Positions 1 to 7,737 of a DNA stretch of 46,611 bases are shown here, one piece after another (position 1 is the stretch's first letter; each line of letters starts with the position of its first letter). Source of the stretch: Chitinophagaceae bacterium (GTDB lineage Bacteria > Bacteroidota > Bacteroidia > Chitinophagales > Chitinophagaceae). The stretch spans positions 1-46,611 of the forward strand of contig JACSRW010000012.1 in NCBI GenBank assembly GCA_014879565.1, given 5' to 3'. Made by a program: the position numbers and the translations under genes. The notes beneath the pieces are model-generated. The model had not been told where the DNA came from, made no database searches, and worked only from the letters and a program-made list of their open reading frames with translations.

Positions 1-19
1 AGATGTGTATAAGAGACAG
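1..19 (+). other. Tn5/Nextera mosaic-end adapter
   Basis: The first 19 bases read AGATGTGTATAAGAGACAG, which is identical to the Tn5 transposase mosaic end used in Nextera library preparation. An exact match at the very edge is best explained as untrimmed adapter at a contig end, not as genomic sequence. No transposase gene is nearby. Confidence 0.95.
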
Positions 20-38
20 CCTTTAACAGGGGTAAATG

Positions 39-111
39 AGCGGAAGACGAGACTCGAACTCGCTACCTACAGCTTGGGAAGCTGTCGCTCTACCAGGTGA
101 GCTACTTCCGC
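39..111 (-). tRNA. tRNA-Gly (CCC)
   Basis: On the minus strand the acceptor arms GCGGAAG and CTTCCGC pair at 105-111 and 40-46. A D-arm, an anticodon stem ACAGC/GCTGT around the loop TTCCCAA, and a T-arm with GTTCGAGTC follow in canonical order. The loop places CCC at positions 34-36, giving a glycine isoacceptor that reads GGG. The discriminator base is T, as is usual for bacterial tRNA-Gly. The 3' CCA is not encoded, since CAT follows the discriminator. Confidence 0.95.
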
Positions 112-128
112 AGGTCAGAACAAAAATA

Positions 129-641
129 CTAAACGGATTTAAATTTCAGTTTTTTTGCCAGCCAGCTTTCCCCCGCAGGGATGATCCAGCTTTCTTCCAG
201 TTCTTTTTTGGTCAGTACCGTATTATTAAAATACAACGTGTTTTCATTGATAAAGCCATTGTCTGCTGCATACTTCAGCTGAGAAAGGGGAAGTAATTGC
301 ACTTTGTCTTTTATGACAAAAGCCAGGCTGGTTCTGTCAAACAGGGTTACTCCGAATTCTTTTTCAATTTCCCGGATAAACCGGACCGAGTTGTCCGTGC
401 TGCAGCCGCTCACCCCGGTGGTTGTTTCGTCTGCCATCAGGATAATAAACTGACCAAAAAAAAGGTAGGCTGCCCCTTTGATGGGAGCGCCGTGGCTTTG
501 CCAGTTCCGGACAAACTCATGCAGCCTTTCTTCCACGTTCAGGGCTTCTCCCATGCCAAAAAGGCGATTGGACTGGTAAATCCATACCCGGGAATCCGGG
601 TGAAAATTACCGTCCAGCAGGTATTTAAATTCCAGGTTCAT
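129..641 (-). CDS. Conserved Bacteroidota protein (often named 'ABC transporter ATPase')
   Basis: A 170-residue cytoplasmic protein without a signal peptide or membrane segment. It begins with a motif around SRVWIYQSNR and has a central SGCSTDNSVRFI segment. I recognise it as a family widespread in Bacteroidota that databases often call 'ABC transporter ATPase'. No Walker A, signature or Walker B motif is present, so that name is not supported here. From memory, homologues in Flavobacteriia often sit directly behind two Fe-S proteins. Here the CCG-type Fe-S protein lies just upstream on the same strand, separated by one small gene of opposite orientation. The function is unknown, though the context suggests a link to the Fe-S pair. 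Confidence 0.85.
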   Translation of the reverse strand: MNLEFKYLLDGNFHPDSRVWIYQSNRLFGMGEALNVEERLHEFVRNWQSHGAPIKGAAYLFFGQFIILMADETTTGVSGCSTDNSVRFIREIEKEFGVTLFDRTSLAFVIKDKVQLLPLSQLKYAADNGFINENTLYFNNTVLTKKELEESWIIPAGESWLAKKLKFKSV

Positions 642-676
642 GCCGCTAAATTACAACCAAATTATTGCCCGGAGAT

Positions 677-1057
677 ATGCAGCAAAAGAATGAAAACTGG
701 ATGGCTCAATGGACTTGTCCGCCTGCCGAATGGCGCCGATTTAACCGATGGTTACTGGCCCGGAAGGGTTTAAAGGGGCTGCTGCTCTTTATACCGAGGC
801 TATTGCTTTCGGTCCGCCCGGCTGAAGTAAAAATTGGGTTGGAAGAAGTATATATCAACAAAGAATATCATCTGTTGCGGGCGCCCGGACTGCGTTTACT
901 CCAAATAAACATTTTTGAAGCGGGGGATATGAATATTATGGAACTCCGCGGGGGGGGGAAGCACCGCGGATATTGTATAAGGATACCCGTTCCCCGGGGA
1001 AAATTAAAAGAGGCGGTAATGCTTGAATACCGGTTCAGACAGCTTTATGCACTCTGA
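677..1057 (+). CDS. Hypothetical protein, 126 aa
   Basis: This small protein has a Trp-rich N-terminus (WMAQWTCPPAEWRRF), a basic middle, and a C-terminal half with alternating hydrophobic residues that suggests beta strands. I do not recognise a named domain. A TTG at 665 would add four residues, but the ATG at 677 is preferred. The gene starts 35 bases from the divergent start at 641. Its end overlaps the convergent Fe-S protein gene by 13 bases. It sits between two genes that are usually neighbours, so it may be a later insertion. It could still be a chance frame, but its composition resembles that of a real protein. Confidence 0.5.
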   Translation: MQQKNENWMAQWTCPPAEWRRFNRWLLARKGLKGLLLFIPRLLLSVRPAEVKIGLEEVYINKEYHLLRAPGLRLLQINIFEAGDMNIMELRGGGKHRGYCIRIPVPRGKLKEAVMLEYRFRQLYAL

Positions 1058-1836
1058 TCTTCCAGGCTGGCCGCAACCATTTCGGCTATATCCAGCACTT
1101 CAACTGCTTCTTCTTTTTCTTCCAGTTTGACTCCGTCGGTGAGCATCGTGTTACAAAAAGGACAGGCAGAAGCAATAAAACCGGCTCCGGTTGCAAGGGC
1201 TTCCCGGGTTCTTTCCACATTAATCCGGCTTTCGCCCTTTTCTTCTTCTTTAAACATCTGGGCGCCTCCGGCCCCGCAACAGAGACCGTTTGACCGGCAT
1301 CTTTTCATTTCCACCAGCTCGGTTTCCAGGGCCTCCAGCACTTTCCGGGGGGCCTCATAGATATTATTCGCCCGGCCCAGATAACAGCTGTCATGCCAGG
1401 TAATCTTTTTCCCTTTATAATTCCCTCCTTCTTTCAGCCTGATTTTTCCCTCATCCAGTAATTGCTGAAGCAGGGTGGTATGATGTATGACTTCATACTG
1501 ACCACCCAGTGCCGGGTATTCGTTTTTCAGGGTGTTGAAACAATGGGGACAGGCGGTTACAATTTTCCGGATACCATAATTATTCAGCATCTGTATATTC
1601 TGGTAGGCCATCATCTGGAACATGAATTCATTCCCGGCTCTCCTGACAGGATCACCGGTGCACATTTCTTCCTTACCAAGTATAGCATAATTGATTCCCG
1701 CTTTATCCAGGATCAGTGCAAAGGCTTTAGTGATTTTCTGTGCCCGCTGGTCAAAACTGCCGGCACAACCGACCCAAAAAAGAATTTCCGGTTGCTCACC
1801 GCGGGCAGCCATTTCGGCTACAGTTCGGATTATCAT
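1045..1836 (-). CDS. (Fe-S)-binding protein with CCG domains (GlcF/LutA/HdrB-like)
   Basis: A 263-residue cysteine-rich protein with two CCG-type units. The first runs from VGCAGSFDQRA through CTGDP to CPHCFNTLKNEYP, and the second from HDSCYLGR through CCGAGGAQMF to CPFCNTML. These are the signatures of heterodisulfide-reductase subunit B and of GlcF/LutA-type oxidoreductase subunits, which bind Fe-S clusters and pass electrons. The likely partner is the membrane-bound 2x[4Fe-4S] protein at 4908-6233 on the same strand. The two are normally adjacent but are here split by four genes. The substrate cannot be told from sequence. The start at 1836 is the first ATG, and an in-frame ATG eight codons later is possible. 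Confidence 0.88.
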   Translation of the reverse strand: MIIRTVAEMAARGEQPEILFWVGCAGSFDQRAQKITKAFALILDKAGINYAILGKEEMCTGDPVRRAGNEFMFQMMAYQNIQMLNNYGIRKIVTACPHCFNTLKNEYPALGGQYEVIHHTTLLQQLLDEGKIRLKEGGNYKGKKITWHDSCYLGRANNIYEAPRKVLEALETELVEMKRCRSNGLCCGAGGAQMFKEEEKGESRINVERTREALATGAGFIASACPFCNTMLTDGVKLEEKEEAVEVLDIAEMVAASLEDQSA

Positions 1837-1895
1837 ACAATGAGATTAAGAATTCCCGGCAATAATACGCATAAATAAAATAGGGCAGGAGGTTC

Positions 1896-2393
1896 TCAGT
1901 ACCAGCTCCACCCGGCTATAATAATTGCCGCAGCGATCATCAGCAGGGCGATCAGGCCTAATGTAATCCAGCCCATCATCCTGCCTCCCCTGGCTTTCCG
2001 GTCATCCGGATTTGATTTCAGGGCCATACTTCCCATCACTATAGCCAGGATGGAGGCCACCAGAGATCCGATAATAACATAAGGGACAAAAAAGCCCAGG
2101 GCCAGCAGGCCGAGTGCTACCAGGCCCATAACAAAAGCCGCCTGCCCTTCGGATTTTTCCCGGAGCGCCCGTTTAGCCTTCTGCTTCATAACCAGGAACC
2201 CGATCTTTTCTTTCAGTGTCAGTTTGCCTCCCCTGAGTTTTTTAAAATCCTTCATTTTCATGGAAGCGATCTTACGGTAAAGGGTCTGTACATCCATCCG
2301 GTTGGCAGGTTCAGGTGTACTGAGGGCATAACCGGCAGCGGGCACGCTGAAAAAGATCAGTAAGAAACTGAAATAAAGCAGTGGGGTGCGCAT
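1896..2393 (-). CDS. Small membrane protein, DUF4190-like
   Basis: A 165-residue protein. It has a signal peptide (residues 1 to about 24), a basic middle region rich in Lys and Arg, and then a hydrophobic block (about 84-126) and a final membrane segment (about 140-162). The two hydrophobic blocks are joined by a charged linker, SNPDDRKARGGR. This arrangement and the Gly/Leu/Ile-rich composition resemble DUF4190-type membrane domains. The biochemical role is unknown. It lies 59 bases upstream of the CCG Fe-S gene and could be co-transcribed with it. A near-consensus -7 box (TACATTTA on the minus strand, 2413-2420) lies just upstream. Confidence 0.75.
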   Translation of the reverse strand: MRTPLLYFSFLLIFFSVPAAGYALSTPEPANRMDVQTLYRKIASMKMKDFKKLRGGKLTLKEKIGFLVMKQKAKRALREKSEGQAAFVMGLVALGLLALGFFVPYVIIGSLVASILAIVMGSMALKSNPDDRKARGGRMMGWITLGLIALLMIAAAIIIAGWSWY

Positions 2394-2459
2394 AAGTTCC
2401 AGGTTTTGTACTTAAATGTATCTAATAACAATTTATTCTCAAAATTTTAACCGCTTGTT

Positions 2460-2467
2460 TACATTTG
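2460..2467 (+). promoter_or_regulatory. Bacteroidota -7 promoter box (TACATTTG)
   Basis: An exact TAnnTTTG match ending 15 bases before the ATG at 2483. It predicts a short leader and rules against the TTG at 2465 as the start of the ATP-grasp gene. No clear -33 TTTG is visible. Confidence 0.55.
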
Positions 2468-2482
2468 CGGCAATCAATCTGC

Positions 2483-3517
2483 ATGAAGAAATTTTTTCAA
2501 AAGCTGCTGAACTGGGAATTGTGGAATTTTTATGTACTCTATCTGCCAATCAGCCCGGTCTGGTTCTGGTACTGCCTGCGCAGCGGTTCGTTATGGTTTT
2601 TCAGTTCCTCCAATCCCACGATTACTTTCGGGGGCTTTGAAGGGGAGGGGAAAAAGGAAATGTATGATCAGCTCCCGGCGCACCTTGTGCCCAAAACGAT
2701 CTATATCCTTCATGACAGTCCTTTTGCGGCGGTAAAGGAAAAAGTGGAAAAAGCCGGTTTCCGTTATCCATTTATTGTAAAACCCGATGTCGGTATGAAG
2801 GGCATCCTGTTCCGGAAGATTGAAGATGAAGAACAATTACGGAAATACCATGAAAGAATTCCGGTGGAATATATTGTACAGGATATGGTGGATCTGCCGG
2901 TGGAAGTGAGTGTGTTTTATTACAGGCACCCTGCAGCACAGAAAGGAACGGTCAGCGGGTTTATTCAGAAAGAACTTTTACATGTGGTAGGCGACGGGCA
3001 ATCCACTTTACAGGAACTGGTGGAGCGGCATCCCAGGGCCCGTTTTCGCCTCGAAGAAATGCGGCACCGTCACGGACATCGCTTTGACAGGATTATCCCG
3101 GCAGATGAGATCTTTTACCTGTCGTATGCGGGTAATCATAACCGGGGCGCCCATTTTACCAACCTGCATGCGGAAATCAATGAAACGATGCACAGGCTTT
3201 TTGATGAATTGAGTCACCAGACCCGATTCTATTACGGCCGTTATGATATCAAAACCACCTCTATTGAAGAGCTGAAACAGGGGAAAAATTTTCAGATTCT
3301 TGAGTTTAACGGGTGCGGGGCGGAACCCAATCATATTTATGACTGCGGTATGCCTTTGCCAAAGGCTTACGGGGTTATACTGGAACACTGGAAAGCACTG
3401 TACCGGATCAGCCGCTATAATCACGTTAACGGTCATCCCTACTGGTCTTTTAAAAGGGGATTACAATTCCTGAAAGATTCCGGAAAACATTTTAAATTAT
3501 TGGAGAAATTTGATTAG
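2483..3517 (+). CDS. ATP-grasp domain protein (D-Ala-D-Ala ligase-like)
   Basis: A 344-residue protein. The N-terminus has an aromatic amphipathic stretch (NWELWNFYVLYLPISPVWFWY). ATP-grasp landmarks follow: FIVKPDVGMKG (nucleotide-binding lysine), EYIVQDMV, a GRYDIK strand and FQILEFNGCGAEP, whose Glu and Asn should bind magnesium. Bacteroidota homologues are usually named D-alanine-D-alanine ligase. The N-terminal subdomain differs from Ddl, so the acceptor is unknown, and this gene is unlikely to be the cell's essential Ddl. The ATG at 2483 fits the promoter box just upstream. The LysE-type exporter follows 62 bases later on the same strand, so a synthesis-and-export pair is possible but unproven. 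Confidence 0.82.
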   Translation: MKKFFQKLLNWELWNFYVLYLPISPVWFWYCLRSGSLWFFSSSNPTITFGGFEGEGKKEMYDQLPAHLVPKTIYILHDSPFAAVKEKVEKAGFRYPFIVKPDVGMKGILFRKIEDEEQLRKYHERIPVEYIVQDMVDLPVEVSVFYYRHPAAQKGTVSGFIQKELLHVVGDGQSTLQELVERHPRARFRLEEMRHRHGHRFDRIIPADEIFYLSYAGNHNRGAHFTNLHAEINETMHRLFDELSHQTRFYYGRYDIKTTSIEELKQGKNFQILEFNGCGAEPNHIYDCGMPLPKAYGVILEHWKALYRISRYNHVNGHPYWSFKRGLQFLKDSGKHFKLLEKFD

Positions 3518-3579
3518 TAACGCTGCGCCAGCGTCGGTTGTGTAAAGCGAATTCAAAAAATTAATGGTTCGGTAATAGC

Positions 3580-4332
3580 ATGAAATCCCTGTTTAAAATA
3601 TTCCTGACCGGTATGCTGGTGAGTTTCCTGGGGTCCCTGCCGCTGGGAACCCTGAATATTGCGGCGATGCAGATTTCCATCTCCAGCGGGGTGACGGCAG
3701 CCATGCTTTTTTCGGCCGGTTCCCTGCTGGCGGAAATTATTTATGTCAGAATCTCCCTGGTGGCCATGGACTGGGTACGTAAACAGGAGCGTATTTTAAA
3801 AGCGCTGGAATGGGTTACATTTTTGATTGTGGCCGCCCTGGCAGTATTCAGTTTTTATGCAGCCCTGCATCCGAAAGTGGAGAAAAACATGGTGCTGGAC
3901 AGCCCCCTTCCGAAGTTTGTGCTTGGTTTTGTAATGAGCGCGGTGAACCCGGTTCAGATTCCATTCTGGTTTGGCTGGAGCACTGTGCTTTTTTCAAAAA
4001 AAATTCTGCTGCCACGAGCCGATCATTATAACACATATATAACCGGAATCGGGATCGGCACATTCCTGGGCAATGCCCTGTTTATCTTTGGCGGGTTGCT
4101 GATCGCGCAAAAGATCAATACAAACCAGCATGTATTGAACTGGGTGATCGGCAGCATATTTGCCCTTACTGCACTGATCCAGCTCTGGAAAATTATCCGG
4201 AGAAAAGATGCGGTACACCAGCTGGAACACCCGGAAGAAGTTACCCGGGTGGTGGAAGGCCAGATGGAAGTACTGGGTATTGATGAACCGGAATCGCCTA
4301 AAACCGGTAACCCGCAGAAAGGGAAGGAATAA
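3580..4332 (+). CDS. LysE family translocator
   Basis: A 250-residue integral membrane protein with about six hydrophobic segments. It carries family features of LysE/RhtB amino-acid exporters: the N-terminal motif SLPLGTLNIAAMQ and a mid-protein SAVNPVQIPFW. The C-terminal 40 residues are charged and probably cytoplasmic. The family exports amino acids or related small molecules using the proton gradient. The cargo here is unknown. It follows the ATP-grasp gene by 62 bases. Its last 35 bases overlap the convergent outer-membrane protein gene. Confidence 0.85.
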   Translation: MKSLFKIFLTGMLVSFLGSLPLGTLNIAAMQISISSGVTAAMLFSAGSLLAEIIYVRISLVAMDWVRKQERILKALEWVTFLIVAALAVFSFYAALHPKVEKNMVLDSPLPKFVLGFVMSAVNPVQIPFWFGWSTVLFSKKILLPRADHYNTYITGIGIGTFLGNALFIFGGLLIAQKINTNQHVLNWVIGSIFALTALIQLWKIIRRKDAVHQLEHPEEVTRVVEGQMEVLGIDEPESPKTGNPQKGKE

Positions 4333-4822
4333 ACCTTTTCCCTACGTCTTCATTAAGAGAGTTATACCCTCTGCTGAGTTCCAGGGTATAGCCAAATCCG
4401 AGAGCCGGGGCTGTATAAATTCTTTTCCCGAAAACAAAATGATAGCCGGCTTCGGCAAAGGGGGTTATCAGCAGACTTTTTTGCCGGGTTTTTCCTTCAA
4501 AATCTTCCAGAGAGAAAAGCAGCCGGGCGCCCCCAAAGGGATTACTGCCTTTCAGGTTATTACCAAATGCCCGCCGGTAACCCAGATAAAACCCAAAACC
4601 GGAAGAAACGGAATACGCTTTTGCGGAGGCAAACTGCCAGGTAATGCCTGCACTGAAGCTGTTTTTATCACTGAAATTTTCTCCCCTGGCTGCCACTTTA
4701 GTAGTACTGTAACCCTTGCCAAATGATTTCAGGCCTTCCGCCCCGAGTTCAAATACCTGTTGTCCGGACAGGGATACAGCCATGAGTAAGCCTATAGCCA
4801 GGCTCAGTTGTTTTTTCTGCAT
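4298..4822 (-). CDS. Outer-membrane beta-barrel protein
   Basis: A 174-residue protein. The signal peptide ends near SLSGQQ. The mature part consists of alternating hydrophobic and polar strands rich in Gly, Tyr and Phe (for example YSVSSGFGFYLGYRRAFG), and it ends in YRF. A terminal phenylalanine is typical of BAM-inserted barrels. The size fits an eight-stranded barrel of the OmpW/porin-like kind. The function is unknown. The 3' end overlaps the LysE-type gene by 35 bases in convergent orientation, so antisense interference between the two is possible. Confidence 0.8.
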   Translation of the reverse strand: MQKKQLSLAIGLLMAVSLSGQQVFELGAEGLKSFGKGYSTTKVAARGENFSDKNSFSAGITWQFASAKAYSVSSGFGFYLGYRRAFGNNLKGSNPFGGARLLFSLEDFEGKTRQKSLLITPFAEAGYHFVFGKRIYTAPALGFGYTLELSRGYNSLNEDVGKRFIPSLSAGYRF

Positions 4823-4867
4823 ATGTCAAAAACGTAAAAAAAAGGATAATAGTCTGTGAAATTACCT

Positions 4868-4893
4868 CCCGCCTTCGCCAAAAGGCTTCGGGG
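4868..4893. repeat. GC-rich palindromic element between genes
   Basis: An imperfect inverted repeat with CCC/GGG ends and a GCCTT/AAGGC core. It lies just 5' of the outer-membrane protein gene and just 3' of the Fe-S gene. The core wording (GCCTTCGCC, AAAGGC) resembles the longer GC-rich element near 6333-6420. It could act as a terminator for 4908-6233, although no T-run follows. Confidence 0.5.
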
Positions 4894-4907
4894 TACAAAG
4901 CATCCGT

Positions 4908-6233
4908 TCAACTTTTCATTTCTTCCGCCCATTTATCTCTTTCATCGGGACTGAATTTCCAGGGGGCAAAATTATTCTCCACATTGCCAAACATGGCCGT
5001 CCATTCCTGGGGAGAATTACTTTCTTCCATAACAAGGTATCTGCGTAACTGCAAAATGATATCCAGCGGACTGATACTGACAGGGCATTCCTGCACACAG
5101 GCATTACAGGTGGTGCAGGCCCTTAATTCTTCAACGGATATATAATCATGCAGCAGAGACTTGCCGTCATCCCGAAGCTCCTTTGTTTTGTTCAGATTCC
5201 GTCCGACTTCTTCGAGCCGGTCACGCGTGGCCATCATGATTTTTCGCGGAGAAAGCTGTTTACCCGTCATATTGGCCGGACAGGCTGCTGAACAGCGGCC
5301 ACATTCTGTACAGCTGTAAGCATCCAGGAGGTTTTTCCAGCTCAGATCCTGTACGTCTCTGGCGCCGAATTTCAGCGGAGTGGCTTGTTCGCCGGCAGGT
5401 GCCAGTTCCGGTTGCATGGCATAAAGCACTTCATTTTGTACTGCCGGCATGTTTTCCATTTCTCCGGCTGGTTTAAGCCGGGCGTAATAAGCATTGGGGA
5501 AAGCCAGCAGGATGTGCAGGTGTTTGGAATAAGGCAGGTAATTGAGAAAGGCAAAAATACCTGCAATATGAAGCCACCAGCAAATCCTTTCGGTCGCGAT
5601 CAGCGCTGAATCGCTGAATCCGCTGAAAAGGAATTGCAGGTTTGCCGAGACAAGAAAGTTTCCGGTCGGATGGGCCGCATAATGTTCAGCACCCCGGGTC
5701 TGTAAAATGGTATCAGCCGCATTCATAACCAGGAAAAGTGACATGAGGATGATCTCGGTAACCAGGATATAATTGGCATCTGACCGGGGCCAACCCCTGA
5801 GGTCACTGCTGGCAAAACGTTTCAGCCGGACCAGGTTTCTGCGCAGCAGAAAAACAATACAGGCCAGAATCACCAGCAAGGCCAGTACTTCAAAGCTGTT
5901 AATCAGGAAACTGTACAGGTTACCAAGCGGAGCGGCAAAGAGACGGTGAGAGCCGGTAATGCCGTCCAGTACAATTTCCAGTACTTCAATATTGATGATG
6001 ATAAACCCGGCATATACCACCAGGTGCAAGAGAGCTACCAGCGGATTTCTGAACATTTTTTGCTGTCCGAGTGCCAGCAGAAACAGGTTTTTCCACCGGG
6101 CAGAGGGGTTGTCACGCAGGTTCTCATCCCGCCCGAGAAAGATATTCCGGCTGATCTCTCTTACTTTCCGGGAAAAAAGGTAGACCGCCGTGGCACTCAG
6201 CAGTACAAACAGTATTTGTTGGAGCAGTTGCAT
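4908..6233 (-). CDS. Membrane-bound 2x[4Fe-4S] (Fe-S)-binding oxidoreductase subunit
   Basis: A 441-residue protein with two parts. Residues 1-245 carry about five membrane segments of NarI/HdrE-like character, including histidines in hydrophobic stretches (HLVVYAGF, WWLHIAGIF) that could ligate haem. Residues about 300-390 are a dicluster ferredoxin domain with C308, C311, C314, C318 and C373, C376, C379, C383. The protein probably moves electrons between a quinone pool and a soluble partner. The CCG-type protein at 1045-1836 is the natural partner, but genes of both orientations now separate them. The physiological donor and acceptor cannot be read from sequence. Confidence 0.88.
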   Translation of the reverse strand: MQLLQQILFVLLSATAVYLFSRKVREISRNIFLGRDENLRDNPSARWKNLFLLALGQQKMFRNPLVALLHLVVYAGFIIINIEVLEIVLDGITGSHRLFAAPLGNLYSFLINSFEVLALLVILACIVFLLRRNLVRLKRFASSDLRGWPRSDANYILVTEIILMSLFLVMNAADTILQTRGAEHYAAHPTGNFLVSANLQFLFSGFSDSALIATERICWWLHIAGIFAFLNYLPYSKHLHILLAFPNAYYARLKPAGEMENMPAVQNEVLYAMQPELAPAGEQATPLKFGARDVQDLSWKNLLDAYSCTECGRCSAACPANMTGKQLSPRKIMMATRDRLEEVGRNLNKTKELRDDGKSLLHDYISVEELRACTTCNACVQECPVSISPLDIILQLRRYLVMEESNSPQEWTAMFGNVENNFAPWKFSPDERDKWAEEMKS

Positions 6234-6261
6234 GGTTATGAATTGCGCTGCTAATTTAAGG

Positions 6262-6318
6262 GGAATTGGGGAGACAGGAGTCGGGAGACAGGAGTCGGGA
6301 GACAGGAGTGAGGAGAAG
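6262..6318 (+). repeat. Heptamer-period tandem array (GGGAGAC/AGGAGTC)
   Basis: Alternating heptamers GGGAGAC and AGGAGTC make a 14-base unit repeated about three times and then decaying. It lies between the start of the Fe-S gene and the end of the DUF2279-like gene. The G-rich strand is +. Confidence 0.85.
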
Positions 6319-6332
6319 GGACATGGCTGTCA

Positions 6333-6420
6333 GCCTGCCTGCTCGCCTCGCAAAGCTTTGGCTAAGCGGGCCGGCCGTAGTAAAACGAAGGCGGGAGCCT
6401 GCCTCGCCGGCAGGCGGGCG
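6333..6420. repeat. GC-rich palindromic element
   Basis: A GC-rich block that includes a perfect 7-base stem GCCTGCC/GGCAGGC (6397-6403 and 6409-6415). It also holds a second motif family, GCCTCGCAAAGCTTTGGC. It is non-coding and sits between two heptamer arrays, so the whole 6234-6527 gap is repeat DNA. It looks like a repetitive extragenic palindrome. Confidence 0.6.
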
Positions 6421-6440
6421 TGTTGAAAGGTGTTGTTGCG

Positions 6441-6485
6441 GAGCCTGGAGGCAGTAGGCAGTAGATAGTAGATTGTAGATAGAAG
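6441..6485 (+). repeat. Heptamer-period tandem array (GGCAGTA-like)
   Basis: Degenerate heptamers GGCAGTA, GATAGTA, GATTGTA and GATAGAA follow one another in phase. The G-rich strand is +. It lies 43 bases from the end of the DUF2279-like gene. Confidence 0.8.
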
Positions 6486-6527
6486 TCTTATAGGGGGATA
6501 TCAAACCCCAAACGCAAACTTGCCAGG

Positions 6528-7559
6528 TCAGAAATGCAGGGCATTCACCCGGAACTTGCCGTTGCTGAATTCAAGCGAGGGGGCAGGGAATTTAAAACTA
6601 CTGAGTACCGAGAACAGGAACCGGAGTGCTTTATTATTGGTTTTGATTTTAGAGAGGTCAATATCCGGTGCAAGGTACCATTGCCGGTACCTTTTAATAT
6701 CAGGTCTGTTAAAAATGATATTCCCGTTTTCATCTTTCGCTGTGTTATCTGTGCCGCCGAAAAGTCCTTCTGCCCCATAGCCCACCGATAACGATAACCA
6801 GGAAGGTATACGGCTGTCCGGAAAAAAAGGCCTGAGATTTATACTGGCCCAGTAGGTCTGACCATTGTAATCCTTCAGCATTCGTTCGGCCCAACTCCGC
6901 CCGAATAATGTATTACTCCGCTGATTAAGTTCCGGATCGGCATACGTTTTCCGGTGAAAGGAGAATTTCAGCTTTATACGCTGATCATCCCAGGCCAGTT
7001 CCTGTGCAACCAGCATACCGCTGCCCAGGATATTGGCGCTGAAATCGGCCCAGCTCCATCCCCATTCCGTACTGAAGCCATCCAGCACTTCAATGACAGT
7101 CTGGTAGAAAGCTCCGCTCATACCACCGATCCAGATTCTCTTTTTTCTGTCCATTCCGGTCCAGCGCCATAATTCCATACTGCCCCGGCTCTCCACATAG
7201 GCGCTGTATAAATGGCCGGCTTTATCCATTTGTTTCCACTCCGGCCAGTCATTAAAGGAGTGGAATTTTCCCTGCGGATAATTTTTGTACCAGGCATTAT
7301 ACAGACCGATCATAGCTGCGCTGTAGCCGGCAAGATTGGCGGAGGCTACCAGCCAGGTTCTTCTTCTTTTTTGCGTTTCACTGAGCGAAAGACGTGGGCC
7401 GGCCTTTAATGATGGCAAAACAGGAGTGCTGTCAGCCGGCAGCCTGAATTTATATCCGGATTCTTTCGGGATAACAGGCGGGACTATGTTTAGAGTATGC
7501 CCCGGGGAAGCCGGCTGCGCGGTAATACCCGAGGTGAAAAGAAAAAGTGTAACGGTCAT
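6528..7559 (-). CDS. DUF2279 family (YfiM-like) exported protein
   Basis: With the ATG at 7559 the product is 343 residues and starts with a clean signal peptide ending near SGITAQ. The longer frame from 7643 would put 28 basic residues before it. A perfect minus-strand -7 box at 7648-7655 would place transcription start at about that upstream ATG, which favours the downstream start. The core (AGHLYSAYVESRG, GGMSGAFYQTVIEVLDGFSTEWGWSWADFSANILGS in parts) is typical of DUF2279, predicted periplasmic or envelope proteins. The C-terminal half has aromatic strand-like segments, and the function is unknown. It is divergent from the phosphohexomutase gene. Confidence 0.8.
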   Translation of the reverse strand: MTVTLFLFTSGITAQPASPGHTLNIVPPVIPKESGYKFRLPADSTPVLPSLKAGPRLSLSETQKRRRTWLVASANLAGYSAAMIGLYNAWYKNYPQGKFHSFNDWPEWKQMDKAGHLYSAYVESRGSMELWRWTGMDRKKRIWIGGMSGAFYQTVIEVLDGFSTEWGWSWADFSANILGSGMLVAQELAWDDQRIKLKFSFHRKTYADPELNQRSNTLFGRSWAERMLKDYNGQTYWASINLRPFFPDSRIPSWLSLSVGYGAEGLFGGTDNTAKDENGNIIFNRPDIKRYRQWYLAPDIDLSKIKTNNKALRFLFSVLSSFKFPAPSLEFSNGKFRVNALHF

Positions 7560-7647
7560 CCACCAGCGGTATCTGATGATTATAAGAAACGGCCTTTTTC
7601 CCTGCCCTTTCCTGCCTGTTCCCCTTTTCTTATCCGGATTCATTCTC

Positions 7648-7655
7648 CAAAAATA
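7648..7655 (-). promoter_or_regulatory. -7 promoter box (TATTTTTG)
   Basis: The minus strand reads TATTTTTG, an exact TAnnTTTG match, five bases before the ATG at 7643. Transcription would begin at about that ATG, supporting the start at 7559. Confidence 0.5.
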
Positions 7656-7737
7656 CAGGGAACCGGCAAACCCGCTTGCCTAATAGTAAAATTCAATAAC
7701 TTTCCGTCCTATTTGAAACCTTCAAACCTGAAATGAT

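Noticed and set aside
1-19. A genomic Tn5-like transposon end
   Set aside because: It is an exact library-adapter match at the sequence edge, with no transposase and no second end.
129-641. ABC transporter ATPase
   Set aside because: The name is common for this family, but Walker A, signature and Walker B motifs are absent.
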